Source: Hansfordia pulvinata | Taxonomy: Eukaryota > Ascomycota > Sordariomycetes > Xylariales | Length of the DNA: 64,000 nt | NCBI GenBank assembly: GCA_006538405.1 | Contig: BJKQ01000001.1 | Coordinates: forward strand, 4,526,001-4,590,000 | Reading direction: 5' to 3' | Shown: positions 12,201 through 23,702 of the stretch, one piece after another | Numbering within the stretch: the first letter of the stretch is position 1 | Layout: every line of letters starts with the position of its first letter | The notes under the pieces: generated by a model | What the model was told of the DNA's origin: nothing | The model's database searches: none | Seen by the model: only the letters and a program-made list of their open reading frames with translations | Position numbers and translations under genes: made by a program

Positions 12201-13899
12201 CGCGCCCACATGCCCAGGGGCATAATCCGTGCCAGGACTCAGAGAGACACGGAACCATCGCCATTTCAGGAGGCTTAGGCCCTGACCAGAAAGTCCGAGG
12301 GGGGCTTCGCTCATCACCTTGTGGCCCGAACCCTTTCCCGACTGCATGTCTGGGAACTATACACTCCTGGCTCTGGCCTCGTTGGCAAGCAGTACCTATG
12401 CTTCTACTGTGTAGCAGGTCGACTGTTGAGCCTCCACCAGAGGTCAATCATTCTGCTATAAAACTCTCGCTCAAAACTCATCAATGCTGGGCCCGCCCGT
12501 GAACCTTGTCTGCACCTGTTTGAGCGAACGTCCCACTATCCTGGTAGCGACCGACCAGGGAGACTCCGCTTTCAAGAGTCTTCCATCTCCGCGGAGCTGC
12601 CATTTCACATAGCCGCTTCCAACCTGGTCAACCAGGTACACCGCATCCCCTACTCGGTGGGGTCTGAAGCAGGAAAGGATGGTCGCGAGCACCCAGGCCA
12701 CAGCTCCGCATAGACCGAATGTCTATGGATTATACTGACGGATCAACCGCCTCACGTTGTTCTCTACGGCTACTACCACCTCGACTCGTCAAGTATCTCG
12801 ATAGAAGCGGTGTCCGCCATGCGGCTACTACGTCTGGCCTCAGCCATGCAGCTGCTACGTCTGGCCTCAGCCATGCAGCTGCTGCGTCTGGGCCTGAACC
12901 GTATCGAATCCGATCTTGTTCGCATCTTCTGCCTCACGACGACGCAACCTCCTGGCTCTACGCGGACCGAAGCCCACAAGGACGCCTCTCAAACTCGTGA
13001 GCGGGATATAACGGCGCGCATGATGCGCCAAGACCCCGCCGTCATTTGATGCCGGGGGAGGCATTTGCCGTCGCCGTTGAAATACCCTGTATCACACGCC
13101 GGGGAGAGATGTCGCCTCTTCCGTAGATCCACCCTGCGTTGGATACTAGCTTTGTGGTGTTGCTCGAGGCCGAGACCCAATACAGCAACCTGTTTGTAGC
13201 TCCTGGAGACGTATCGCTTTTTCGTCTGCCCGTATGTCTAAATGGGGCCCTGCCATGTCAGTTCATGCGGGGGCCCCTCCAATTTCTGTCCAAAGCGTGT
13301 CGCCATCGGCCATGGCATGTCACATGTCTCCAACTTCCAAGCAGGTTGGCAACGGGACGGCGAGCCGAGTCAGGCCTGCCACACGCGTCTATAAAGCGAG
13401 GCTCCCCTCCTGTATTTGCGAAGAACATGTTTCAAGTCGTTACCAGCTGATCGAGCTTTCCTACCTCTCTCACCAAGGATGCCTGAGCTACTACTACTTT
13501 CCGGACACTCTCGAGCCAGAATCCTTTGTCGAAGCTTGGTTTCACCAGGTGGGAATGAATGCGACGGCGAAGGGGTTTGATTGATCGACGACGGGTGCAG
13601 CTTCATCTGGCTTTCAGCCATCTATCTACTCGTTGTCCTCGACAATCCCGACCCAAAGAGTGAACGGCCTTCTGGTCCTGTGTCAAAAGAGTGAAGAATC
13701 GTTTCCTTCCCAACCTGAATCTGATCCCCCCATTTTGAGTCTCACTTTCGGCCGAGGGCACGCATTGACGCCCATTCTCAATCCACACACACACACATAC
13801 ACAAGCCCCGCAGCAAGAGGGTCACTTCCCTCCACAGCCTCCTTCTTATGTCCGTGGCCGGCATCCCTGAAAGGACACCCAGTTCCCACTCTCCAAAAT
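9225..13899. other. Long intergenic region, no supported gene
   Basis: Contains repeated CCTAGGTA/TACCTA-type palindromes (10088-10099 and 10601-10650), TACGAGTA-type sites and a 27-bp tandem repeat near 12.8 kb. Scattered open frames up to 222 codons lack domains, introns or codon bias. Possibly decayed transposon or regulatory DNA; nothing specific is recognised. Confidence 0.5.
12816..12896. repeat. 27-bp tandem repeat, three copies
   Basis: Three adjacent copies begin GCCATGC(A/G)GCT at 12816, 12843 and 12870, differing at a few positions. The period is a multiple of three, but no surrounding gene was supported. Confidence 0.85.
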
Positions 13900-14971
13900 T
13901 CAGAGTCCCAGCGTCTTCAGCGCCGGCACGAAGAGCAGGGAGACCCACCAGACACCCAGGAACCTGAAGGCCCAGATGTCACTCTTGGGTGTGCGGTAGG
14001 TGAGCATGTGCAGCACCTGGAGAGCGGCAAACGTGGTCGGGACCAGAGACCCCGTGAGGCCCAGCCCCCAGTACGAGGTGCAGATGAAGTTCCAGACGAC
14101 CACCAGGGCCCCCGTGACCCAGCGGCACGCAGCGTCGCCGATGATCAGAGGCACCGTGCGCCGGTCGATCTCGGCGTCGCCGGCCTGGTCGCGCAGGTCC
14201 TGGGTCTGGATGGTGAAGAAGACGACGCCGGCACACATGAGGAACCAGCCAAAGGCCTTGTCCGTGAACTGGTAGTGGGACGTGCCCAGGGCCGCCGTCG
14301 TGGCCACGATGAGCGTGCCCACCCGGTTGGTGTTCATGCCCAGGGCGCAGAGCAGATCGCGCCTCCACCAGGAGATGTCGCCCCAGGCGCGCTCGTTGTA
14401 GAGCCAGGTGAGGAAGATGAAGAAGACGGCCTGCGGGAAGGAGCCCAGGGTCGTGGCCGTGATGGTCCACAGGATGGCGATCGACGCCAGCTGCCACTTG
14501 AGGGTCAGCTCGGGCGTGATCCGCCCCGAGGGGACGGGCCGCCAGGGCTTGTTGATGCCGTCCTCGACCACGGACTGCGGCTGGCGCTGGTTGCCGAGAT
14601 TGAAGGACAGAGTCAGGTGCCAGCTGTAGTACAGGGCCATGAGGAGGCCCTTGGCCATCTGACCCCAGCTCATATGGGCGCCGACTATCATGGACGGGCC
14701 AGCCGCGATCCCTGCGATGGCAAAGGTGGTGTTGACTCCGATGGAGGTGGGCAGGTCGCTCTTCGAGAATAGAAACAGAGTGTGGAGGTGGAATCTCAGT
14801 CGCTCGATCGGATCTTGCGGCGCTTGCTGCTTCTGCTGCTGCTGCTGCTGCTTCTGCGAGGAGGCTGTTGTTAGAGCCGCGGTCGTAACGGTGGGGGTGC
14901 GGGTGCTTGTCATTCGTTACCTTGGGCAGCTGCGTCGCCGCAGGCGAGATCTGGGTAGCCGACTGGGACAT
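13900..14971 (-). CDS. UbiA-superfamily membrane prenyltransferase / UbiA-type terpene cyclase-like
   Basis: Integral membrane protein of 334 residues from exons 14971-14921 and 14853-13900 (67-bp intron, CTAAC branch). After a Gln-rich start (CAG repeat) come about eight or nine hydrophobic helices. The first conserved loop reads VVEDGINKPWRPVPSGRIT, where ordinary UbiA enzymes have NDxxDxxxD. The second reads DLRDQAGDAEIDRRTVPLI, which keeps the DxxDxxxD metal-binding series. UbiA enzymes move polyprenyl groups, but fungal members with this modified first motif also include membrane terpene cyclases such as the fumagillin-pathway enzyme. Which activity applies here is open. A P450 gene is the nearest neighbour on one side and a TmpA-like oxidoreductase on the other. 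A TTATAA box lies about 160 bp upstream. Confidence 0.82.
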
Positions 14972-15131
14972 CTTGGTTTCAGATAAACGGTGAGATCGAT
15001 GCTACAAAGTGGTTCGAACTTGGGGGAGGGGCAGAATGCCTGAGGGTTTGTTTCTGGAATGTTTCGTTCCAATCTGTTTGGCTGCAACCTTAGCCGACCC
15101 GTCAGACTGGTAAGAAACATCAAGGGGGGCC

Positions 15132-15137
15132 TTATAA
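15132..15137 (-). promoter_or_regulatory. TATA-like box of the UbiA gene
   Basis: TTATAA about 160 bp upstream of the minus-strand ATG at 14971. Confidence 0.4.
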
Positions 15138-17205
15138 GTTATGCACTTGGGCGTAGGCCCTGCTTACAAAAACACATCTGGCGACGCCGGCGTCCCAGAC
15201 TCACAGAGAAGCAGCTCGATCATTATTTTCCCTCATAGTCTCGCATATCCTTCCCTCTTTGCAATCCCTCCTCCGGCCATCCCGCAGAGACCGACAGCAA
15301 GTTGCGAGGCTCTGACTGCACATCTCCACGTCTTTCTCTAAGCGAGCTCCTCCCTTTCGACCTCCATGGGTTGTCTCTGACGTGCATGCACGCAGCATCC
15401 TCGGCCCTCATCAGAGAGATCGCCCCACCGGAACGAGGGTGCAGCCGGCCAAGAGCCCACAGCTCGTCCCTGACGATAGTCTTTCCCGACTGGATCGTGG
15501 AACTTGCACGTACGAATGGCGAGCCTCTATCATATCACAACCGGGGACAAGAGCCTGCATCACTTGAAAAACACCCCCCTCACCCTGTCGGGATACTACA
15601 GGTACACTGTGCGCCAAGCTCCTGTCGACGAGCAAGATACCAGAAGAAAAACAGATCCAGCCTCGCAGACGGCTCTGAAGGGTTAGACCATCCGCATCCA
15701 CCAGGGACCCTGGAATAAAGCTGGCTTTCCATGGACGAGGTGGATGTAGATGCCGGCCCTTCAAGCACTCGCATACCAAGTGCTGCTGCTTCCTGGATCA
15801 GGAACCCAAGGCCCCTAAGGCTACTCGCATCTACGAAGACCAGACCGCGTGGGGCCTGTCGGCCATTCACGGCCACCGGTACGAGCAGTATTGGCAGGAT
15901 ACTCGTAAGCAGCAGGGTTCATGCGTCTGGATGACCGTACGAGCGGTTCTGTCCAGTATTCGCACTGTGCCCGGGCCGGGGCATGTGGATGGCAGGGGTC
16001 CGATTCTGCGGGGAAGATTCTGCGAACTCTGGTCTGTCTCCTCGGACTCTGTACCAGTGCAACGGCCACACCAAGCTTGACGCTCTCGCCATGGGGCTGG
16101 GCCACGTTCTCAAGCCATAGTGCTGTCTGGGTAGGCAGCGCTACAGCCTCAGCTGAGCATGTGTAAGACGAGGGCTGAGTTCATCCATGTGCCGCTGAAA
16201 GCCTACGAGTAGCTACTCTTCTCGAATATATAGCAAGTTGGAACCATCTTAAGATTTGCTTACCTCGCTTACAGCCCGGCCGACTCGTAACTCGGGGAAG
16301 TGGGTGGGCGGCGGCGATCCACCTTGAACGCTAAAGATACGCTCGTTGCTGGCCCCCCTGGCGAGTGCTTCTACGGATATAGACTGCGAGTAGAATCGGA
16401 ATGTACGAGCGTCGAGAGGTGGTTCAAGTACCCTCATACATGCTCAAACTAGAACTGTGCATGCCGAGGCCGTCTCTCTGCGGGCGAGGTCATTGGTTGC
16501 CTATTCAAGCGAGTGCCGAGTCCTGCATCCAGGGGTTCGCCTTGGGTACTGCAGCCTGCGTTATCCGCGATGCTGCTCGCACTGCTGGCCAGTCAGCACG
16601 CTTTTTCAGCTCAAGAACAACCTATCAGGAGTGGACAGAGCCTGAGGGTATCTGCAAGCCAAGAGAACGGCTGCAGCTTGCAGGGCCGTAACCGGTCACA
16701 GTATTAGAGTGCCGCGGGGATGGCCGTGGGGTGACTGTGGTTGTCAAGTTGTCTCTGTTCATGCCGGTGGCTTAGAGGCTAGACTAATGCTGGAGTCAGT
16801 CTGTAGTGAATCAGCTTGTGGACAATTAGCCCTGTTCTGGGTGTTGGAAAAACCTGGAAGCCGTGCTACGGTCGTGAGAACAACTTCGTGTACCTATAGA
16901 AGTATTGAAAAGTGGACGCGGATAGTATGAAGTTTGAACTTCCTAGTCGAAACTTCGGAACGGGTATTCAGCTGCGTGGACCTTGTGTGCTCTTTGGCAA
17001 AGAACGTCTATGATGTAGAAAATATCAGAGCAGACAGATTATGAATCGAGGTATTGAGGTAATCAACGAAATGGCTCAGTCCTCATAAGTCTTTCTCTTA
17101 GCAGAATCTCAATGAATGGTTCTTAGGCTGTGACAAAACACGGCCGTAACTCAGCCGGATATGCAATATAATTTAGGCGCAGAAACAAGCGTCACCAAGT
17201 ACAGG

Positions 17206-17562
17206 TCATGGCCATATATAGACAAAAATACGCGGCAGTTCCAGTAACCGTCGGCGGGATACCATTTGCGCCTGCAATTTTGTCACAACAAGTCTTCCTT
17301 GGGAGGTTACCATAGTCGCCGCGTTTTGTGTCCTATTGTAATCATGAATATGACCTGTACTCGATGACAGGATGGCCATCACCATCTCTGTGAATGTGTC
17401 TGCCTGGGCTATACATCGCATCGCAGCATCTCGGCTTTTGAAAGTTGAAGTGTTTGACAGACCAAATATCAGTTCGTGCCCCTCAAGTCCGGTATGGGCA
17501 GCGGTCAAAGATCTAAGAACTTTCAAACCGCGGCATATATACGAAAGTGTAACTGCACGCAT
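17206..17562 (-). other. Orphan protein-like open frame or gene remnant
   Basis: The 118-residue translation has a balanced, non-repetitive composition (GLKVLRSLTAAHTGLEGHEL and following). It is bounded upstream by an in-frame stop only two codons before its ATG, with no good splice acceptor pair visible. It could be a conserved exon of a decayed gene or chance. No family recognised. Confidence 0.2.
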
Positions 17563-19614
17563 TATCTGCTAATCCCGACTCTCGGTTGTAATTACCCGTA
17601 CATAGTATTTCCTGAAGATTCATTACACACCAGATCGTAGCTCAAAAAGCCTCAAGTGGTAGAATTTGCCTGACTATTCATACTTCACGAGGTTCTTACC
17701 GAGTTCAAGCGAGCAATAGGTTTGCAGAACAGTTCTAAATTAATCATAAGGTGCTTATAACGAGTATTTATCATACAAGCTATATCATCACGAATTTCTC
17801 TATGCTGGGTTTGCAGCTTTTCTTCAGGTTGATAACAACCTGAACCCAGACACGTCTTAGAGCACGATTAAAAGATACCTCACTCTCGTCACTCATCGGG
17901 AACTTCAAAGTTTAAGAAAAGCGGCCCGTGGATGTCTTCTCGCTACTCCGAGTCTCTGAGTACTTAGGAGAGTGTCAACCGACGCCAAACCTTGCTACAC
18001 CTGTTTATAGTCCTATAGACACAGCTTGGCCCACTATTCTGGACGGGTTTCTGAATTTCTTTGTTCTCCAAAAAAACATGAAGTACTGAGAACAAAGTTC
18101 CCAGTACTGGCGTCCTCTTCCAGAACGCTGCGCGGTAGCCAAAGACCCTGCACTCCTAGCAGAAACCCCCCACTATGGGGAGGACGGTACGAGTCACGTT
18201 TATGTTGATGACCTACACGAAGTGACCGCTGTACCTCGGTTCATCTTCGGACTCGACATGCCAGCCGGCTATCCGAGAACAGAGAGACCGGCAAGCTCCG
18301 TCTATATCTGATGTCTAATCGTATCGTGTGTCGGGGAAGTGCCAAGGCCTTGGGCCCCGAAATCTGAGCCGGAGAAAAACGAGATACGATGGCTGGCCAG
18401 CCATCCCAGATGGAATAGGAAAAAGGGGCCGCGGTAAGGGGCTTTTGATTATACGTCCACACACATCGCCAGGGGGGTAGAGGGGGACACACTCGCAGTC
18501 TCGTACTGCGCTACCCTTCTGCTCGAATGAGTTTGTCTGATGGGCCTGAGAAAGCCCCCGAGGCGAAAAGGCCCACCGCCCAGCCTGGGCTGCCAGCCAG
18601 GGGCTACCGGTCGTGCGGGTCGAAATCACACTCAGAACCCAGTGAGGCATGGGAAGTCTTACTCTACCGGGTTGAGGCTTTGCCCCAAACGAGTCTTTGA
18701 GCCACTCACCAACCCACCCAATGCCAGTGTGAAATGTTAGAAGACGACGACGACATCGACGACGACGATGTTCTGGCAACGGCACTTGCGAATGAAGACT
18801 CTTGCCACAAAGCTTAATGACAGGTGTAAATGCCGCAGGCTGCAAACCGTCGGTGTAGGAGAAGCAGTTCAAGCGCGTATGGCTCAACCCTGGCATGGTG
18901 GACCTGCCGGGGGTGTCATACTCAAAGGCCCGCGCAGGTCGGGGTCCAGGTCCAGGTCCAGGGGCATTGCAAGCCCCCGTTGCTGCCCCGGTCCCCCCTG
19001 CAAGGTATCAGCCGGGATTTCTCCCCTGGTCCTGGCTGAGCGCATCCCCGCAGAGCACCCCGAAGAGTCGTCTAGCTGCTTTTGGATAGATATGCTCGAC
19101 GAGTATACTATGAAGTCCAGACGCTCTTTTCTGCGGCTAGAAGGGATGCTCATCAGAGTAATCTCATCAGGACTTGGCTGCCCGCCCAAGCAGCCACCCC
19201 GGACAAGGGGCGAGTGGCGAAGCAGAGAAAGATGATCGCAACCACCCCGAGGGAACTGACGTCACGACGGTTCAGGCTTCGACTGATGGGCATCAAGCAA
19301 GCCCCTTTGCGTGCATGATATCCCACTCTTCCAGGAAGGACGATCGTATTTTGGGAGAAACCCGGCTGCCGGACAACGGCCACAGCCCACAGGCAAGGTG
19401 CATGTGGATCACGAGAAAGTACCTGCAGAGGGACCGTAGGAAGTGAGTGGGTTCATGTCATGAAATTATGTTCTTCATTATTGTATGTACAGAGTTGTGA
19501 AAGCTTAATGATGTGGTATCCTGTAAGTTGGTGAAAGACGCTTTTTCATGCTGGAAGTGACAAAACAAGGAGAAAGGAAAAGATGCAGGGTGGTAGATGC
19601 TGATGTTTGGTTTT

Positions 19615-20979
19615 TCACGAGTCCCAGATGGGACCGAACGCCGGGACCCCGAGGGCTTCCAGCTGGTTGACCAGGTCGATGGTCAGCTTGGGATTGGAGA
19701 TGACAATGACGGCCTCGCTGCCCGTGTTCTTGTACAGGTCCAGGACGGTGGGCAGGGCGTTGGGGCGGCCCATGGTGGTGGTGTTGTGGATGTGGGCGGC
19801 GGAGCCCATGTCGCGGATGACGGAGCCGACGTTGGGGCCGTAGGTCTCGAGGGGGTCGCGGGTGGACCAGTAGAGGTTTATGCGCGTCTGCCGCGCCATG
19901 ATGACGGGGAGACAGGGCGCGATGCCGGAGCCGGTGGCCACCAGCAGGACGCTGTGGAACATGGGGGCGATGCGCAGGACGCCGCAGGTAGGCGTGCGGC
20001 GGACGTAGAGGTGGCGCGGGGGGTTGTTGATGAGGCTCTTGGTCCAGTCGCCGGCGTTGGAGATGATGACGGAGAAGCCGGCCTCCCGGGGGTTGTTGAC
20101 GGTGGCGAAGGCGTGCCACTCCATGAGGGGCCGCGAGGAGAGGCGGATGGTGGTGCCGGGCTGGGGCTGGGCGTAGTCGTAGTAGATGCGCATGGCGTGG
20201 GACGAGAGGCGCTCCGACTGGACGGGGATCTTGCGCATGTTGGTCCAGGTCGAGACGACGCTGCAGTTGGCGATGAAGACCAGCCACAGGTTGGGGCTGC
20301 TGAAGATGGCGGCGGCGAGGCTGTCGCCGGGGCCGGTGCTCATGGCGACCTCGAGGCAGACGAGGATCCAGAGCAGGGCCAGGCAGGACCAGCCGGCGAA
20401 GCGGTGGACGGCCTCGAAGGCGTCGTGCATCTTGGCGCGGATGGCGGGGTGCGCCATGACGATCATGGAGACGAGGAGCGAGTCGAGCATGTAGACGACG
20501 ACCAGGTGCGTGTACATGACGGGCGTGCGGGCGGCGGCGTTGCGGAAGGCGACCGACTTCTCGATGGACAGCAGGACGAACCAGAAGACGGCGGCGACGC
20601 CGCAGCCGCTATGCAGGCCGCCGAGGTGGTAGATCTTGCCCATGCGCCGGCGCAGCCATAGGGGGAACGAGCGGGGCGCCGAGGCGAAGATGAAGTAGAG
20701 GGAGTTGACGACGTGCTCCTCGCGGATGACGATGGAGACGGCGAGGTTGATGGCGACGGCCAGGCCGCAGGTGGTCTCGTTGGGGTGGCCGCGGACGGCC
20801 CACTGCCAGAGGAAGATGACGACGCCGGCAAAGTTGGCGGAGAAAACGAGGGTGAAGAGCAGGCGGTACTCGGAAGCGAGAGATCGGACGGCGCCGGAGA
20901 AGGACGAGGGCAGCCTTTGGTTGAACGTGGTCGGGACCTGGGATGTCGTCACGACGGGTCTCTTTTCCAGCGAAGACAT
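19615..20979 (-). CDS. TmpA-like membrane FAD/NAD(P) oxidoreductase
   Basis: Single-exon protein of 454 residues resembling Aspergillus TmpA, an integral membrane flavoprotein-type protein linked to conidiation signalling; the same family is fused to some NRPS-like enzymes. The N-terminal half contains about six hydrophobic helices (LLFTLVFSANFAGVVIFLW; FIANCSVVSTW and others). The C-terminal half has a FAD-domain-like segment RPLMEWHAFATV and an NAD(P)-binding turn LLVATGSGIAPCLP, then LYWSTRDP and VIVISNPKL as in ferredoxin-reductase folds. It ends GVPAFGPIWDS. The ATG at 20979 follows a CAG/CAA-rich leader. Electron acceptor and signal are unknown. Confidence 0.8.
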   Translation of the reverse strand: MSSLEKRPVVTTSQVPTTFNQRLPSSFSGAVRSLASEYRLLFTLVFSANFAGVVIFLWQWAVRGHPNETTCGLAVAINLAVSIVIREEHVVNSLYFIFASAPRSFPLWLRRRMGKIYHLGGLHSGCGVAAVFWFVLLSIEKSVAFRNAAARTPVMYTHLVVVYMLDSLLVSMIVMAHPAIRAKMHDAFEAVHRFAGWSCLALLWILVCLEVAMSTGPGDSLAAAIFSSPNLWLVFIANCSVVSTWTNMRKIPVQSERLSSHAMRIYYDYAQPQPGTTIRLSSRPLMEWHAFATVNNPREAGFSVIISNAGDWTKSLINNPPRHLYVRRTPTCGVLRIAPMFHSVLLVATGSGIAPCLPVIMARQTRINLYWSTRDPLETYGPNVGSVIRDMGSAAHIHNTTTMGRPNALPTVLDLYKNTGSEAVIVISNPKLTIDLVNQLEALGVPAFGPIWDS

Positions 20980-21052
20980 GGCGGGCGAGCGAATGAACGG
21001 TCTACTCGTTGTCGTTGTGCTGAGACGGTAGTAATGAGCGTAGTGGGCGGCG

Positions 21053-21053
21053 G

Positions 21054-21090
<37 letters not shown>
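21053..21090. repeat. CAG/CAA microsatellite
   Basis: Near-perfect GCA triplets with CAA interruptions in the 5' leader of the TmpA-like gene (opposite strand). Confidence 0.9.
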
Positions 21091-22233
21091 TCTTCATCGA
21101 CGACCACGATGACGACGACGGAGACCGGGTTGCGTGGTAGTCAGAGAGAGACGGGAGGCGGTCGAAGCAAGCTACCGGACAGGGCTGGCAAAACGAAGCA
21201 CAACGTTGTAAACGACCCCGCCGGGTTATATATCAGATCCAACGGGTTGCTAGTAGTCGCATCGTACGCTCGGGCTCGGGCTCTACGATGCTGATGGTCG
21301 GCCTCGTGGAGACAGGGGGGAGGCACAGGGCCAAGAGCTATACTCTCCGCGTCGGTAATTGGGGAGGCCCTCCCCCCCCCTCCACGAACCACCGAGTTTC
21401 TCCACGAGAAGAAGGCCTCGACGCATCGTCCCACTGACATACGGCTGGCCGGCCGGCGGCCAAGCAGATCAGAGCAGAGCCAGGGCCGGATCGTACGAAT
21501 ATGGCGCGCCAGACGAGCCGGCGCGCCGAATTCCGCGCTGCCACCCATGCTCACTCCCCCCCACCAAGGACGAGGGCGACGAGGCGAGGACGACGCAAAG
21601 GACCGACGAGGACGAGGACGACTACTGCGGCGAGATAGTCGTACCTCACAGGAGAGGCCCCACCGCACAGATAGGGGGGGCCAACAACGGGGGCGACTGG
21701 GGAGCGTGGGAGGAGGAGGGGGGTTGGCGGTAGGGGGTTTCGGGCTGGGGGCGGCCAGTGTTGCTGTGGACTCCGGCTAACGAACGACCTGCGGGCTGCG
21801 GCACGAGCAGACGGCGGACCTCGACGAAGATCACGGAAGAGGAGGCGCGTGCGCTGAGCAAAGACGGAGGATACGATACGGGGGGAGAGGGGAACGGGGG
21901 GATCAGACCGCCCGCCGCTAGGCCGTCTTGTCGCAAGTCGCCGACATTGAACGACCCAGAATGCCAGAGCAGCGTGGGCAGGCGAGGCAGGGCAGACTCT
22001 TCTGTGTGGCCTTTTGGGTCACCGTAATCCCAATGCCTCTGCGGCGGGCGACAATGCCTGCTTAGCGCGCCCCGCGCTATTTCCAAAGGGGCAGGGGGTT
22101 CGTCCCAGGCGTTTCGGGTACCATTGGAAGTACCGTACAGCCTCATTCATCATTGGATTCCAGATGCAAGGTACACTACTACCACCGGAACCTTCACTGC
22201 ATCTGGAATCACTACAGGTGCGAGTAGAACAAA

Positions 22234-22284
22234 CACCACCATCACGAACACCACCACCATCACCACCACCACCATCACCACCAC
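22234..22284. repeat. CAC/ATC triplet microsatellite
   Basis: Interrupted CAC repeats mixed with ATC and AAC. Confidence 0.9.
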
Positions 22285-23569
22285 TGCCGACAACCACCGC
22301 CACGACTGCCGACGACGCCCGCCCGGTGCCGCCGAATTGTCGTGTCGATGTAGCTGGGTTCGAGTACGAGTGAGGCGACACGGAGAAAGAATCCAAAAGA
22401 CTTCCATGTGTGGTAATTCACCCGTTCGCCGCCCGTTGCTGACGCCCCCACCGGTCCTTCGGCTGGCTGGCCGGCTGGCTTGCGGATACTGCCACGGCGC
22501 AGCACAGACTGATCCATCATTCTCGTCAAAGTACGAACTACTAACCATCTGTACATCCATACTCGCAGTAGCTGTCGCTCGCTCGGACCGCCCGCGCGAC
22601 GATCAGCTAGGCCAAGACCAGCTACGCACGACGCACGACGATGCAGATGGCTCACACAATAACACGCATTGGCGCCATCTATCTCGCACGAGTGCGCCAT
22701 CCAGACGGTCGGAGCCGACAGACGCAGCAGATACGAGTATGCAAGCCCACCAGACCAGCGAAGTCATAGCCGGGAAGGGGAACAAGATCGGAGCACGGAA
22801 CCACCTCATCATCAGCCTTCTTCTTCTTCGCGTGCTTCTAGCCAGCCAGCAGTGCCCGCCCGCCTACCCACTCAACCCACCCACGCTGCCGCTTGCGCTG
22901 CTAGACGAGCATCTAACTCATGTCGTAAGTAGCGTCCCGGTGTGCAGAGCAGGAGTAGGAGGAGTCCGATAGGAGTCAAGTAGGTGGTAGGTACGAGTAT
23001 GCATGCATGGATATTCGTACGGCTACTGATGTCGCACGCGCTGATGGAAATGGATGCACAAGATAACGAACGACATGCCAACCAACCCCCGGTAGGAGGC
23101 ACTCTCGAGTCTCGGCGCCCTCCCATCATCATCATCGTGCGTGCACATAGGAGATACGAGTACTCGTACGCGTACGCCACGACGGACGGCCCAAGTCGAC
23201 CGAGATTATCATGGCGTCATGGAGAGAGCCATGTGGCCTGCTGATAATCTGCTGAGGAACACGATCCGACCGATTGTGCTCGGCACTGGGCATGCTCGAT
23301 CACAAACCCCCCTGCCCTGCTTCCCCTATACGGGAGCCATGCCGACCAAGGGGGGCCATGAGCGACCCGTTTGGCTGCCGAGGATGCGGTTCACCTGAGC
23401 TGTGGGGGTAGGGAACCCACATTGGCTCCTCTCCCTTTCGAGGCCTCAAGCCGGATTCTTGCTCATGAGGGGAGCGAGGGATGTGAGTGCGGAACACGGG
23501 CTGTACGGCTTGCCGGGTAGCGTTTGAAGCTACCAAGACCTCCTCGTGGAGCTTCTCCAGGCGCGGGCC

Positions 23570-23702
23570 CCATCCACGTGGTGGAATTCCGCCGTTGCAT
23601 TGACGTCCGCATCAGCTCGACGGGTAGCGTTCGAGGCCATGGTGGAATTCCGCCGTTGCATCGACGTCCGCATCAGCTTCACGACTGCCAGTTCGGGCTC
23701 GG
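23570..23702. repeat. 61-bp tandem duplication
   Basis: The sequence beginning GTGGAATTCCGCCGTTGCAT occurs at 23581 and again at 23642 with few changes. The linked GGGTAGCGTTYGARGC segment also recurs (about 23515 and 23621). Confidence 0.85.

Larger units (their letters stand above)
14972..19614. other. Long intergenic region, lower GC between about 16.9 and 18.1 kb
   Basis: No supported gene. The segment at 16.9-18.1 kb is clearly less GC-rich than its flanks and may be a decayed mobile element. A 118-codon minus-strand frame at 17206-17562 looks protein-like but is unassigned. Three GGTCCA hexamers lie at 18943-18960. Confidence 0.45.

Noticed and set aside
15005..15025. GGTTCGAACTT resembling a tRNA/Pol III B box
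   Set aside because: No A box or cloverleaf upstream; it lies in the leader of the UbiA gene.
21646..22972. Several overlapping frames on both strands around 22 kb
   Set aside because: Composition driven by CAC/ATC repeats and GC-rich tracts; no conserved segment.
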